The position numbers and the translations under genes are program-made. Under the pieces are notes generated by a model. The model did no database searches. It was not told the origin of the DNA and saw only the letters and a list, made by a program, of their open reading frames with translations. From Lycorma delicatula (taxonomy: Eukaryota; Arthropoda; Insecta; Hemiptera; Fulgoridae): 64,000 nt of DNA. The number at the start of each line of letters is the position of its first letter. Position 1 is the first letter of the stretch. Where the stretch lies: contig NC_134455.1 in the NCBI RefSeq assembly GCF_047948215.1, positions 162,608,575 to 162,672,574 on the forward strand, in the 5' to 3' direction. Below are positions 33,189 through 44,930 of this stretch, piece after piece.

Positions 33189-34234
33189 ACATCATAATTT
33201 TTTTTTTATATTTATAGACACAAACATTGTAATAATGGAACCCTTTTTTATGACTACATAAATATTAATCTGTATTATTACATTTTACTAAAATTATATT
33301 ACCAAAAAAATGCAATTCCCCATACAATGTTTTTAAATTTGTCCAATCCATTGTTTGATATTAAAGGAAGGACTTCTTTTCACGTGTGTCTGGTTTGAGT
33401 TTTTGAATTTCAAACATAAATTTTCATCTTCTATTACACAATGTTCTCTTAATATTTAACTTACAGTTATTTCTTACTTTTTTCAATTTCGTCTCTGAAT
33501 TTCATTCTTATTTATTTCAAAGTAATTTTTATCAGTAATTGTAGCAATCCATTCAGTATTCCTAAGATTTTTATTTTCTTTTCCAATTTAGGTTGTTAAG
33601 TGAAAGGATCTAGCTACTATCTTAAAATTATTGGAAAGAGTACCTATTCTATGGGTGTTTCTGGGCTATATATAGTAACTGATTGAAGCAGAAGATAAGT
33701 CAAATCAATATTGAGTTGACCAAATGTTCACATAAAAAAAAATAAATTTAATACTGCAAAAAGACTATTTTAAGAAAAATAAATTTCTTTCTATGTTTTT
33801 TTTTTTCATTTAAATCCTCCTTCTTGGATTTCATAATAATAATAATAATAATAATAATAGATATTTAAAAATGTTTTATACATTTGATAAATCATAAGAG
33901 ATGTGTGCATATAATATATTAAATCTTCTTTTTTTGTTTGAATATAGTTCAAACAAATGGAAGTATTTGGTAAAAAACATGTAATGAGGATAAGGAAAAC
34001 AGCAGGCCTACAAATTTACAATTAGAATACGCTTGGAAGGGGATGGAACTTGAAATCAGGAAAAGAAAGCACAATCAGGTCAAAAATATGTTTTAACATT
34101 TTACTGTAAAAAAACTCTAGGGTTTAAAAGCCTTTCCTTAAATAAAAAACATACATAAATGGGTGTTTGATAGAACTTGGTAATAGGTTTTATAATATGA
34201 AACACACCAGGATTCAATAGATGAAATTTTTCAA
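33189..34234. other. 3' flank of the 1177-residue gene
   Basis: AT-rich DNA with an (ATA)n microsatellite at 33833-33859. The 3' untranslated region of the minus-strand gene must lie here, but no AATAAA hexamer is obvious on the minus strand within about 200 bp of the stop. Confidence 0.4.
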
Positions 34235-37200
34235 TTATAGTCCATATCTATTAATGGCAGTTTTCACCACTGGACTACTGAAATCACTTAATTTTTCAAA
34301 AATTGCACATTGTTTACTGTAAGAAATAAAATATTTGTTTTTGAAGAATAATTCTGTTGCAATTAAATATGAGTGAACAGTTTTAACTTCCATAATTCCT
34401 TCTAAAAATTGTACACAAACATCTTCCTTCTTCCTGTTATAGCTTAATAGTAAACACAGTGTATCATAAAGGGAAACTGCAATCATTAGAGTTAATTCTT
34501 CATCAAATATTGCAATTAATGAATCGAGAGTCTCTCCAACAATTTTTCCAAAATGAGTCAAATTTTCTGCTTCTTCAAATCTTTCAATCCAGATTAGAGA
34601 TAAGAAACCCATTGGATCATCAACAGGCTGCATGACTTGATCAAAACTTTCCTTTAAAATTTTTGTTAATTGTGGATAGTTGTAACCTTTAGCTACTTGG
34701 ATTGTATAATCTATAATTAAATTATGCATTAGTTTCCTTGCAGGATAAGACATTAAATTTTTAGGATCAGTCTTGTTGAAATTAGATTTGACAAAATGAA
34801 CAAGATATTCAGTGAAGAAGGATAATCTGTGTGCTAGACTCTTGTTTTTTAAATACACATGAAAAATAAAGTCTGATTTCAGTTCAGTAATACCTGAGGC
34901 TAAACCTGCTTCAAAGAAGTGTTTTTTCAACAAATCCAGCTGAAACTCTTCTGGTAAAATTTCATCAAATGTGCTATCTATGTTAGATAAAATCCTCTTT
35001 ATTAACTCTTTTGACTTTGGATAACTGGGTGGATCTTCAAGATGTTCAAATTTAGTGATTGCTTGTTTTATATAAGGAACAACATATTCATCACAAACAC
35101 CCATCAAAATTGTTAAATTATTGAGAGCATCTTCTTCATCCACAGTCTCATCCTGAAAACAAGCCTGCATCAGATTCCATGTTTGTTCATTAGGAGTTTC
35201 AATAAAAATTTGTTTTATTATTGGTAACAAAGTTCTTCGTATTGATCTATGTCTCTCAGAATTCCAGGAGTGCAAAAGAAAAGAACATTTTTGATCTAAT
35301 GGTATCAGTAAACAAACTAGTCGAAATCCATGCTTTTTTACTGAGACACGCTGTTCCATTAAATATTCTGCAAAATTTATTACTTTATTTACAGAAGATT
35401 TTCTTGCGACAGAATCCATAACCTTTACTACTTCTGGGAAGTAATCACCAGAACAAAGGTTCTTAAAAATATTAAATGAAACAGGAGGATTGCATTTCTT
35501 GCTTCCTTTCAAACTATCACACACTATTTCATACTCTTCTCTACTGTCATCTTTATCAGTATCTATAATTGGTTTCTCTGGTAGCAGAGGATCAACTACT
35601 TTTTCAAATAATGGTCCTTCTAAAAGATACCCAAGAACAATTAAAGTTTTATATGTTTTATTTTTATGAAACAATTTTAATGAATGTTCTACAAAATTAA
35701 TTGGAATATCTTTATACCAACGAACAGCTTTAATAAAATTCTTTGTTCCTCGATTATATATATGACAAATGACATCTTCCAAATATCTTTGCCAATTTTT
35801 TAATATCCTCATATAGTCTTTCTTCAGGATCATTATAATTTCTGCATCATAGACAATAATATTTGTACAATCATTATTTATGACCAAGAAATTGTACAAC
35901 ACAAAATCAAGTTTTCTCAGTGTATTCTTTAGAGTGACTGCTTGATTTTCACTCTTCAAAACTGATTCAATATTCCTCATTAGCCACGGATTATCCTTTA
36001 TATCAATTTGACTTACACTATTATTTTTTTTATTTCTATAATTAAAATCACAAATACTAGAAATCAACTGTTCTAAAGCATTTTCCTTATGTTTATTCCA
36101 TATCTTATTATCATCAGGATACAAGATTCTTAGCATATCTAAGAATTTCTCCAAGCATAATCTTTCATGATTAGGATATGATTTTAATATAGTCCAACCA
36201 TGAAGTTGCTTTGCAAAATAACACTTTATGTAAAGTGTTATGTTCTCTTCAACTGGTAAATTATGGTCAATAGAATAATGTATAGAATCTTCTATAATGA
36301 TTGAAATGCATGAAAAATATGACTTAACTTCTAATCTCTTGATAAAGTCATTTAACACTTTCCAGTGAGTTTCACCCAACTTAACCAGATCATATAATTC
36401 AGAAAGTTTTTGCAAAACTTGGCAAAAGAATTGTTTCGATTCATTCTTATGTCTCTGAACAAAGTACTCAAGTACGTCTAATAGTGCTGCATTGTCATTA
36501 TTTACCTTACAAACAAAAATCATTTCTTCAAGTAAATTAGCACGTTCCCATTCACCAGAACACTTCGAAATCTGAATTTTTATTTCAGGAATGACCTCTT
36601 CAACAGACAAATAACATTTCCATGAATTCTCACAATCAGAAAATTGGCAACAATCCTCTGCAAGTTTTAATCGAGCTTGCTTAATGCGGTCATCAGTTGG
36701 AAGTAAAAACAGAAATTTGTCTGTTATTTTATCAGGATGATTGTATAGGTCATCCCCATAAATCTCACTGAAAATTGATCTAATTAAATGTACTTTTGAT
36801 TCAGTCGGATAATACTCGAGCAGATTTAGAATTTTATTAACATTAAAGTCTTGTATTTCTTTAGGAAATATTCCACGAATAATTACTTCAAAATCTTCTG
36901 ATTTTAATTGTATTGTAACTGTTTCTAGATCCAAAATATCCAGATATACATCTGGTTTAAGTTTTAACTCTCTAGTTCCTTTCCTAAGAAACAGTTTTGT
37001 TTTCTTTTTACTAAGTCTTAAGTCATCCTTATAAAAATCAAGTCTTTCATGAAAATGTTCTGTTTCACAAAAGTTCAGAAATTCACTAAAATGATTTTTG
37101 ATAAGCAATGGAAGGAAAGCTGCATAGTCTTGTATTCTGACATCATGTAATTTCCGAGACCTGCTATTTTTTTCACATTTGCTCAACTTTAAATATTCTA

Positions 37201-37768
37201 ACACAACATATGGGTGATTAGTATACAACTTCGTAACAAAATCTCTAGATAAAATTATTCTGTGCTTAATAATTTGTTCATACATAAATTCTTCACTGCA
37301 TGCTATTAAAAGTGGTAAAGCAGACTTTACACCATAAGTTCTAGTGACTCCCAAAAAAAATTCTTGTCCAAGTTTAGTGTTTTTACCAGTTAGATCTGCT
37401 GCAACTTTTTTTATGACTTTTGTGCGAATCTTGAGAGGTGCATTTGATAATATTGCTTGATAGAAGAAGTCAAACTGTAAAAGAGGGCTGAATTCATCTT
37501 CAAATAAATCACTAATGAACAATAACCGTTGAATGACAAAACTATCCTCAGAGTTCAATGCTTTAATTATAAGTTCAGTTTTTCTCAATTTCTTTGCAAC
37601 TTCTGCAGTAACAAGAAGGTTAAGAGCATCAGGAATTGATTCCCAACCTTTGCTTTTAACAGCTATTTCATCTGCTTTTTGACAAATGAATTTAAGTTTT
37701 TCTGCTTTTGTATTACCAGGTATCTGTTGAATAGCCTGAAGAATGGAATTCTGAAGATCCATTTTCAT
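34235..37768 (-). CDS. large single-exon helical protein, conserved insect type, function unknown
   Basis: An uninterrupted frame of 1177 codons. In DNA this AT-rich such a length is only explained by selection. The protein is helical throughout, with many paired amphipathic helices (IPDALNLLVTAEVAKKLRK, then LIIKALNSEDSFVIQRLLFI), which suggests an ARM/HEAT-like solenoid. No catalytic motif, signal peptide or membrane segment is seen. Acidic patches occur near 740-760 (DTDKDDSREEYE) and 885-895 (DETVDEEDA). The start is ATGAAAATGG at 37768; the second ATG (two codons in) has the better context (A at -3, G at +4). No introns are needed. The composition resembles large uncharacterised insect proteins, but that is from memory and not proven. 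It could be an ancestral intronless gene or a retrocopy. It is the only clearly functional host gene here. Confidence 0.85.
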   Translation of the reverse strand: MKMDLQNSILQAIQQIPGNTKAEKLKFICQKADEIAVKSKGWESIPDALNLLVTAEVAKKLRKTELIIKALNSEDSFVIQRLLFISDLFEDEFSPLLQFDFFYQAILSNAPLKIRTKVIKKVAADLTGKNTKLGQEFFLGVTRTYGVKSALPLLIACSEEFMYEQIIKHRIILSRDFVTKLYTNHPYVVLEYLKLSKCEKNSRSRKLHDVRIQDYAAFLPLLIKNHFSEFLNFCETEHFHERLDFYKDDLRLSKKKTKLFLRKGTRELKLKPDVYLDILDLETVTIQLKSEDFEVIIRGIFPKEIQDFNVNKILNLLEYYPTESKVHLIRSIFSEIYGDDLYNHPDKITDKFLFLLPTDDRIKQARLKLAEDCCQFSDCENSWKCYLSVEEVIPEIKIQISKCSGEWERANLLEEMIFVCKVNNDNAALLDVLEYFVQRHKNESKQFFCQVLQKLSELYDLVKLGETHWKVLNDFIKRLEVKSYFSCISIIIEDSIHYSIDHNLPVEENITLYIKCYFAKQLHGWTILKSYPNHERLCLEKFLDMLRILYPDDNKIWNKHKENALEQLISSICDFNYRNKKNNSVSQIDIKDNPWLMRNIESVLKSENQAVTLKNTLRKLDFVLYNFLVINNDCTNIIVYDAEIIMILKKDYMRILKNWQRYLEDVICHIYNRGTKNFIKAVRWYKDIPINFVEHSLKLFHKNKTYKTLIVLGYLLEGPLFEKVVDPLLPEKPIIDTDKDDSREEYEIVCDSLKGSKKCNPPVSFNIFKNLCSGDYFPEVVKVMDSVARKSSVNKVINFAEYLMEQRVSVKKHGFRLVCLLIPLDQKCSFLLHSWNSERHRSIRRTLLPIIKQIFIETPNEQTWNLMQACFQDETVDEEDALNNLTILMGVCDEYVVPYIKQAITKFEHLEDPPSYPKSKELIKRILSNIDSTFDEILPEEFQLDLLKKHFFEAGLASGITELKSDFIFHVYLKNKSLAHRLSFFTEYLVHFVKSNFNKTDPKNLMSYPARKLMHNLIIDYTIQVAKGYNYPQLTKILKESFDQVMQPVDDPMGFLSLIWIERFEEAENLTHFGKIVGETLDSLIAIFDEELTLMIAVSLYDTLCLLLSYNRKKEDVCVQFLEGIMEVKTVHSYLIATELFFKNKYFISYSKQCAIFEKLSDFSSPVVKTAINRYGL

Positions 37769-37947
37769 TAAGTGAAAATTTCATTAAGTTCTAGTTGCAT
37801 GAAGTATTGTTTTTCATCACAGAAACTTTTTATTTTATTTTGATGACTCAAAACATTTCTAGAAGAAACAATAAAATAAATAAATAAAATATGCAAATTT
37901 TACTTCACTAATCTTAAAAATTATTTATAATAATTAAAAAATAAAAT
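37769..37947 (-). promoter_or_regulatory. short upstream region of the 1177-residue gene
   Basis: Only about 180 bp separate the start codon from the edge of a dispersed repeat at 37948. The promoter and 5' untranslated region must lie in this short stretch or inside the repeat. No clear TATA box or initiator was identified. Confidence 0.35.
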
Positions 37948-38075
37948 CTGATGAGACACCACATGACTTTCTTGTATGCTTATTAAATTACATATATACA
38001 TTTTTTGCTTCACTTCATTCAAACTTATTTCATTTGAAAGTGAGATGCGATCCTTCTATTCTTTAATAAGAATAT
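37948..38075 (+). repeat. end of repeat A-related element
   Basis: Begins CTGATGAGACACCACATGAC and continues CTTGTATGCTTATTAAATTA, then TTTGAAAGTGAGATGCGATC. It matches the inverted copy at 49445-49570 in detail, and the first 60 bp of repeat A at 10526. Confidence 0.7.
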
Positions 38076-38393
38076 TTCACACCATTGCTGAAATATTAGT
38101 TTTTATTAACATCAAATATTTATACAATTTTTAATTCAACAATCTTACATGAAATATTATGACAGAGTAAAAGTCCCTTTATTGCTCATACTACTAGATC
38201 AGTATTATTTGTATCTTTGTAAGTTGCTGATTAACAAAAATTTCAGATTTCTGGTGTGTCATAAATAAAAGTTAATAATAATAAAACTATTCCATTTAGT
38301 GAACTCCTGTCTACTGGTTATAAATGCTAATTTCGACCTTACTGTGTAAAATATTGAGTTTTTATTATTGGATTATTTGGTGAATAATCAAAA

Positions 38394-38862
38394 ATGAAAA
38401 AGAAACAATCGTATAATAAAAACATACCTTACATGAAGGATTATAACTCAGAAAAACGACAAGAAGATGAATTTGAAGAGGAAAAAGATGTTAAGAACAA
38501 GGGAAGAACAAAATAATTAAGAGAAAATGATAAATATAAAGAGGAAGAAAATGTTAAAACCAAAGAAAGAATAAAAAGATTAAGAGAGAATGATAAATAT
38601 AAAGAGAAAGAAAATTAGAGAACATGTATACAAATTAAGATCAGAAGAATTATATCAAACCAAAGAGTGATTAAATGATTGGCAACAAAAAACGAATAAA
38701 CGAAATGATGATCAACTCCGACTTACGGAGAATATTGTCCAACAATATCAGAATAGTAATGAACTAAAAGAAAAGAATTTTTTGCAATTTATTAAAGATC
38801 AAGAATGTATGCCTCAGTGTACATGTAGTTCTTGTGAGGTTTATTTTTCAGTCACTCTGTAG
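38394..38862 (+). pseudogene. Helitron-like Rep/helicase N-terminal fragment
   Basis: ATG 38394 opens MKKKQSYNKNIPYMKDYNS. In-frame stops at 38514 and 38616 break it, and the reading continues in another frame to a stop at 38860. A charged repeat with RLRENDKYKE occurs twice, followed by DDQLRLTENIVQQYQ and a cysteine cluster (CMPQCTCSSC) near the end. Charged RENDxYKEEE-type repeats followed by a Cys-x2-Cys cluster are characteristic of the N-terminus of insect Helitron-type proteins, as I recall them. No helicase or Rep catalytic motif is present. It lies between two pieces of repeat A-related sequence, so repeat A may be a derivative of the same element. Confidence 0.45.
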
Positions 38863-39024
38863 TTAACTTTAATATAGATAAAATTAAACATTAATTTCAG
38901 AATAATTAAACAAAATTAAACAGAAATTAAACTAGAAAATCCAAAAATAATACGATTGTAAATTATAATCTTCAATTAATATTAAATAATCAGATGTTTC
39001 ACCAAATCTATTACATATACACAT

Positions 39025-39693
39025 ATATAATTATGCCTATTAAATTACATATACACATTTTTAAAAGTACATAATATTTTATTTCACTAATAACTTCTAA
39101 TTTTTTTCATACTTTTTTTTATTGTTATTATTGAATAATTATTTACTGTAATTTTTTTTTACAATCACTGGTTAATAATTATTAATAAATCTTTATATTT
39201 AATTTAATAAAACTGTTTTTTAAAAGTTAAAAAATACAAAAGGAGATGAAGTCTGATTCAAATCGATGTGCCTTCCCCTTATAGATCCAAATATTTTATT
39301 AATTAAAATTTCATTTGACTACAATTCTGTAACCAATGAAAAAAATACCACTTACTATATATCATTGAAAAGCTCTCATTGGAGACTTATTACTGCAGTT
39401 AAGAAAAAGTCCAAAATCCAAATTGTTTTCGATTTTGAACTTTTTTGGATACTTTTAGTTCAGTCAATTGCAATCAAAAGGGGAGGTGTACAACTAGATG
39501 TTACAACAGTCTTAAATCCAAAATTTCAACATACTATGACTAATCATTTTTAAGTTATGTGAGATATTTACATACATACATACATACAGACGTCACGCCG
39601 AAACTAGTCAAAATGGATTCAGGGATGGTCAAAATGGATATTTCTGGTGTAATCTGAAAACCGAAATTTTTCTTCGTACAAGAAAGTAAAAAT
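39025..39693 (+). repeat. repeat A, uninterrupted copy
   Basis: Aligns with 10550-11180 joined to 17040-17690: TATTAAATTACATATACACA, then an AT-rich centre, then GGAGATGAAGTCTGATTC, TTGATTT/TTGGATTTT words, GACGTCACGCCGAAA, and the end CGTACAAGAAAGTAAAAAT. It shows the site before insertion of the foldback element and the LINE. Confidence 0.8.
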
Positions 39694-41160
39694 TGAAAAT
39701 GTAATAATTTAAAATAATTACTATTTGGTTCTATTTACTGTGTGAGGACACAGTGGAACATTGTTTAAAAATGACAAAATTATAATCTGTTGGGGGATAA
39801 TTATAAAATATAAAATAAAAATGATTTTAGGTAACAAATTTAGTAAACGACTTTAGAAATTGATTTCTACAGAGTGCTTCCTATGGTTCTGGAGATATTT
39901 TATTAGCTGATACAAGGTGATGAATATAACAAAGATTACTTCATTTAATTTTGTTTCTGCATTATACTTCATAATATAAAAAAAAATTTTTTTTTGCAAA
40001 AAACATAAATATGATTATTAATAACTCAAGAACGACAAAATGAAAGTGAATTAAGTTTTTTTGTCATTATTATTAAAAAGAATGCAACTGTTATCTAGGG
40101 AAATCATTGACCTTAAACACATTTGTTTTTTTTTTTTACAATTGTGAAGCTTCAGTCAAATGGTTTCATGTAAGATCTATTTAATGCCATTTGAAGAGAA
40201 TGAATAAAGTGTGAAATTAAATATGGTCTTATCTACTTGTGTATAGGGACATACAAAACATCTAAATACAATACTTTGGCCTAAATTGGTGTTTAATGAT
40301 AAAGCTGGTTTTGAAATATTAAGCAAATCTAAAAAACAATTACTTTAGTACTGCCAGATTGGAGCCAAAATTTAACATAATAAGAACTTATGTGGATGAA
40401 TATTTTTTTCTAAGTTTCATGAGTTTTTAGTAATCTATTTTGGAAATACACAACAAAAACTGTAAAACAATTAAGATAATTATATCCTCATCTCTAAGTT
40501 CAACTGACTTAAAATTTCACAACTGTAAATACCTGAAATATCACCTGTAAATACTCAATTTCAAATTCCTATGATGCCCCCAAAAAGTAAAAATTTTAAA
40601 ATAATAGTAAATATCCAATCGTTTTTCTCATTTAAGTTAAAAATTTAATGGTATTAATGCCATATGTAGAAATATTTGAGCAAACATCAAGATTTATTGT
40701 TTAGGCAACCTGGATATATTTATCAAAATACAAACCATCATACATACACTCATCCTTCTGGAGTTTTCATTGATTTCTTATGTTTTTTCAGTTGCAGGAT
40801 TATGAAACATTGAGATTTGCAAAAATCCCCACACTTAAATTTTACCAATCACCATAATTTTCTTGGAAAGTAAAAGCAAGATAGAAATCAATAATCTAGA
40901 ATGCCTTAAACTGGAATTAATACCTTTCCTTTTTTTGTAGTAAAGCCACAAATCACATATTGTGCTTTGGTATAGTTGAGGAAGCCAATTAATCCATAAG
41001 AAGGAGAGTCCCCAAAATCTGTAAAAGATGATCTATATGTGCACCTATGGAAATTTCTGAAGCATTCCTAATATTGTTAATAATAGCCTCTTGTTAATAA
41101 TAAAAGGTCTACTACTGTTTGATTGTGAAATTTTATGGGATTAATACTTTGCTTACTTTC
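39694..41160. other. AT-rich intergenic DNA, no gene seen
   Basis: No coding region or bounded repeat recognised. Confidence 0.4.
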
Positions 41161-41720
41161 TCACCCCATAATAAAGCAGAAGAGCTGAACTAGAAGACAT
41201 CTCAATTCCCCCCCGAGGGGAAAAGATCCCGCCTCGTAGCGTGTCAGGTCGCTACACCACCCCTTCCGTTCCTTGCCAGCAATGGCTTTAATGGAGGACA
41301 TCTTCTTGCCCTCAAACTGATCACATTCCACAGTGTTCAGCCCGGCCACATGAGATACCACCAATGCAGATAGGGACATCTACATCAGTAATCCACCACG
41401 AGAGATAGTATTGAGTTCTGCCTTCCGAAGAAGACAGCTGTCACCTAACGCTACCACATTGCCCTCAGGAACTAAGCTAAAAGCCTACTCGCGGAAGAGA
41501 GAAGACGCCGTGCCTGCCACTTTAAGCCCAAAAACTACTACTACACTCTAGTGCGTAGATGCATCAAGTATGCCACAACAGCATCTCAATCTGCAAAATT
41601 CAGTCACCCGCTGAACTAGAAGACACCTGATGGACTGGCTGAGAAAGAAGTCTTTTTGATTTATCGACATAGTGCCTATGTATGAGCTGCGGTGAATAAA
41701 TTTGATTGAAGCCGAAACAA
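41161..41720. repeat. GC-rich island, probable unclassified element
   Basis: A 560-bp stretch with much higher GC than its surroundings. The word GCTGAACTAGAAGACA occurs twice, near 41174 and 41611. Around 41215-41270 a minus-strand sequence (GGTGGTGTAGCGACC) resembles a tRNA-like A box, but no good B box follows. Frames of 72 and 67 codons on the minus strand show no domain. A retroposon remnant is likely. Confidence 0.4.
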
Positions 41721-41800
41721 CAATTTTTAAGTGGCTCTTCAATGAGCACACTAGAAATTAGTGTAAATATCAAAATCTGTGGAAGATGCTAACTCACAAA

Positions 41801-41931
41801 ACTTTCTTTCTTTATCTGTTTAGCCTCTGGAACCACCGCAAGGTATTACTACATCAAAAGATGAATGAGGATGACATGTATGAATGTAAATGAAGTGTAG
41901 ACTTGTACAGTCTCACAAACCTAGATGGTAA
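41801..41931 (-). mobile_element. SINE, type 2, 5'-truncated
   Basis: A minus-strand tail/body fragment with GGTGGTTCCAGAGGCTAAAC and GTACAAGTCT. It is flanked by CTCACAAA on both sides (41793-41800 and 41932-41939). Confidence 0.7.
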
Positions 41932-42890
41932 CAACCTGATTTAGTTAGAACCTATGAAAGTATCATCCAGAATGTTTATACAGTAACATACCAATAGCAG
42001 ATAATGTTGCTTGGTGTTTAAACACTAATTAATAACTTTAGTATTTACCCTATGATTTTATTTTGACTCTCACAAGATATTCACAATTTATTTCAGAATA
42101 ATCTGTTTTTCAGCAATAAATGCATTGTAAGAAATTTATATTAGTTTGTAATAGATAAAAGTGATAAGTTTTAGTGTATTTCTGTTGAAAAAAAAAATCG
42201 TACTTACTTAGGGTGATGATATAGATGAAATACAAACGGCAACATTAATTATAAGCACTGATTTAGTACAGCACATAGGTACCCTACACAAAAAATATTT
42301 AACGAAATACAGAATATTTCCTATTTTATTGGTAAACACTTACCGAACTGTTTGATTTAAAACTCACTACAGTATGTACTGTATTAGAAAACGGTATTAC
42401 ATGTTAAATAAATAAATAAATCGTACTCGGTAACCGCCTTAAAAAGTCAAGAAAACAGCATTACAGTACTACGTAAACTAAAACTAAAATTACAGTAAAG
42501 GAAATTTACAAAACTAACCTACGGTATTTTGGGTTGCATTTACAAATATTTTGTAATTTTTCCTTGTCTCGCTCTTGTTTTTAAATCCGTGTGAAATTCT
42601 GAGTATTCTTACATGGCATCTTCAATTTTGCACTTAAAGATTAAGGCTCTATTGAAAGATAGATCAGCATCTATAAAAAACTGGATAAGATCATCGAATA
42701 GTTTAATGCCTTTAAACATACTCTACCTGCACCATTAAATCGTTTATTATTTTTAATTTTTAATGTCACTACATAGTGTAATGTACGCGAATACGGAAAA
42801 TTTTAGCCGCAAATATAGAAAAGACATCGCAAAATAGTGCACCGCGAATAACGAAATCGCGAATATGGGAAGCGCAAATTTCACTGTATT

Positions 42891-43050
42891 TACTTTTTTT
42901 AACCTCCGGGACCACCGTTAGGTATTGCTTCAGAGGATGAGATGAATGACAATTTTTTGTAGCGTGTGAAATGCCATGCTTGACCGGGATTCGAACCCAG
43001 GACTTTCGGATAAAAGTCTGAGGCGCTACTACTCGCACCACGGAGGCCGG
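42891..43050 (-). mobile_element. tRNA-headed SINE, type 1
   Basis: Minus-strand copy with A box (GTGGTGCGAGTAG) and B box (GGGTTCGAATCCC), body with CATCCTCTGAAGCAATACC and GGTGGTCCCGGAGGTTAAA. It has a perfect 9-bp target duplication, CACTGTATT, at 42882-42890 and 43051-43059. The 94-codon minus frame across this region is an artefact of the SINE. Confidence 0.88.
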
Positions 43051-43283
43051 CACTGTATTATATACTTTTGAAAATGTCCAATATCACTTCTAGGGATATA
43101 AATATAAAACATCACATCTGTAAACGTATTAAAAGAGGAATATGCTTAATTTAAATGAGGAAATTTATTGTTAATTAGGGATTTATTTTTCTCAATTTCA
43201 TTATGAATCTCATTTTATTTTTTGTTATTTTATTAACATTAGTGTACATTTTTCTTTCTTTTTTATTTATTTATTATTATTAC

Positions 43284-43436
43284 TTTTTTTTTTATGAAAC
43301 AACGGACATCAACAGCTATAGTCATTAGCATGGTTGAAATTGGTAGCTTTTGAAAAGATATCATGTCTAAACAAAATTTGAACCCGGAACCTCCGCACGA
43401 AATGCCGAGATCTACCTACTCAGCCACTGAGATCGG
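43284..43436 (-). mobile_element. tRNA-headed SINE, type 3
   Basis: Minus strand: A box (GTGGCTGAGTAGG), B box (GGGTTCAAATTTT, weakened), short body, and a tail (43302-43329 on the plus strand) resembling the 3' end of the I-like LINE at 11205-11232, then an A tract (plus-strand T run at 43286-43293). Flanks share TTATTATT. Confidence 0.72.
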
Positions 43437-43439
43437 ATT

Positions 43440-44892
43440 TTTATTATTTAATTTTTTAATAGTTAAAAGTTTAAAATCCTCTAAAAAGAATTTGAAATTC
43501 TTCAGTTTAACTGCATTAAATGTTGTAATTTTATGTGGAAGTTAAAATTATGCAAATATTTAAAACAGTAAATATTATTTAATCTCTAAATTATAATTTT
43601 TGCTGGTATCTCACTTTACTAAATATTAGGAAGTGTGATGTAGAAAATTAGGAGGTAGGGAAAATATTCTAATATTGTTCTGGAATTGCCTTACACAATT
43701 GTCAACTCCATGATCTATATAAACAAATGCAGTAATATTTTAATTAAATATGTCAGTGAAAATTATTAGTTATTGAAGAGTGTTTTTACAGATTCAGTAG
43801 GGATAATTAATACGATTTGAAGGACATGATTTAGGGATACCTATTTTACAGATTCTCATTCTTAAGCTTATTATTCTCACTCTTTATACAAAAATTATTA
43901 CTACCTAAATTTAAGCACAATATCAACCCTGCAGTGGTCTGTAGTTCTCTCAAATGCTTGTAGTTCAGTTTTGACCAAATTGATGTAGGACTTGCCTTTC
44001 AAATCAGGAGCATAGCCACAGGTTAAAGGTGAAACGAATAAAGAAACGACAGAACGAATGGAAGAACCTACACCTTCCCTTATATTAACTTTTAATCTTC
44101 CGGTAATTGACCGGAATTTTGATCTTAGGTCATCCAGCTGAACAGCAAAAGGTGTTCTTCAAGATTAAGTAAGATTTTACTGAAAGTAATCTGATTGTCC
44201 TCACTTAGAACAGCATGATTAGTAATACTGAAATAACTTATTTAAAATGTTCACAGTTTTAATTTATTCTTTTTTTTTTTAAATAATTTTCTTTTCATCT
44301 TTAACTGCTACAATTTCTTTTCATCTTTACAGGTTGTTTTCCTTTTTGTGGAAAAGACTGGAATAAATATGATAGCTACTTCTTAAATATAGTGGGCATA
44401 GCACAATTTCGTAACTTTCATCACGCTATTTCACTAGTCAAAATTCTTGCCTTATAATTAATGACTAAATCTTCTGTAGTCATTATAAATTTCATAAAAT
44501 GGATTTCATAAATATTAATGAATATATACCTATGAATTGAATGAGCCCATCTTTCTCATAATGCTGTATCTAATAAAAATCTCAAAATTGATTTACTACT
44601 TTCTTATTTTTCAGACAGCAATCTGATCTAAATGAGTGCGTACAATTCTTGTGTAGGAACACTTTTGAAGACAATTGCTATAAATGTTAAATGGTGTATA
44701 ATTTTTTTTTTTAATCTGCTTTGCAATTTAAACTTAGATTAAGTATCTGTGAATTTAGGATGCACTAAAAGTATATGATTTTTCTTGTTAATTTTGCTTG
44801 CAGATGCTGCAGAGAAATCTGCACAATTAATTAAAGTGGCAACAGTGTGACTGGACTGTTCTATGATTTATTTTTATTTTATTTGTACTTAT

Positions 44893-44930
<38 letters not shown>

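Noticed and set aside
42769..43053. 94-codon minus-strand frame
   Set aside because: Coincides with a SINE and contains its tRNA-like head.
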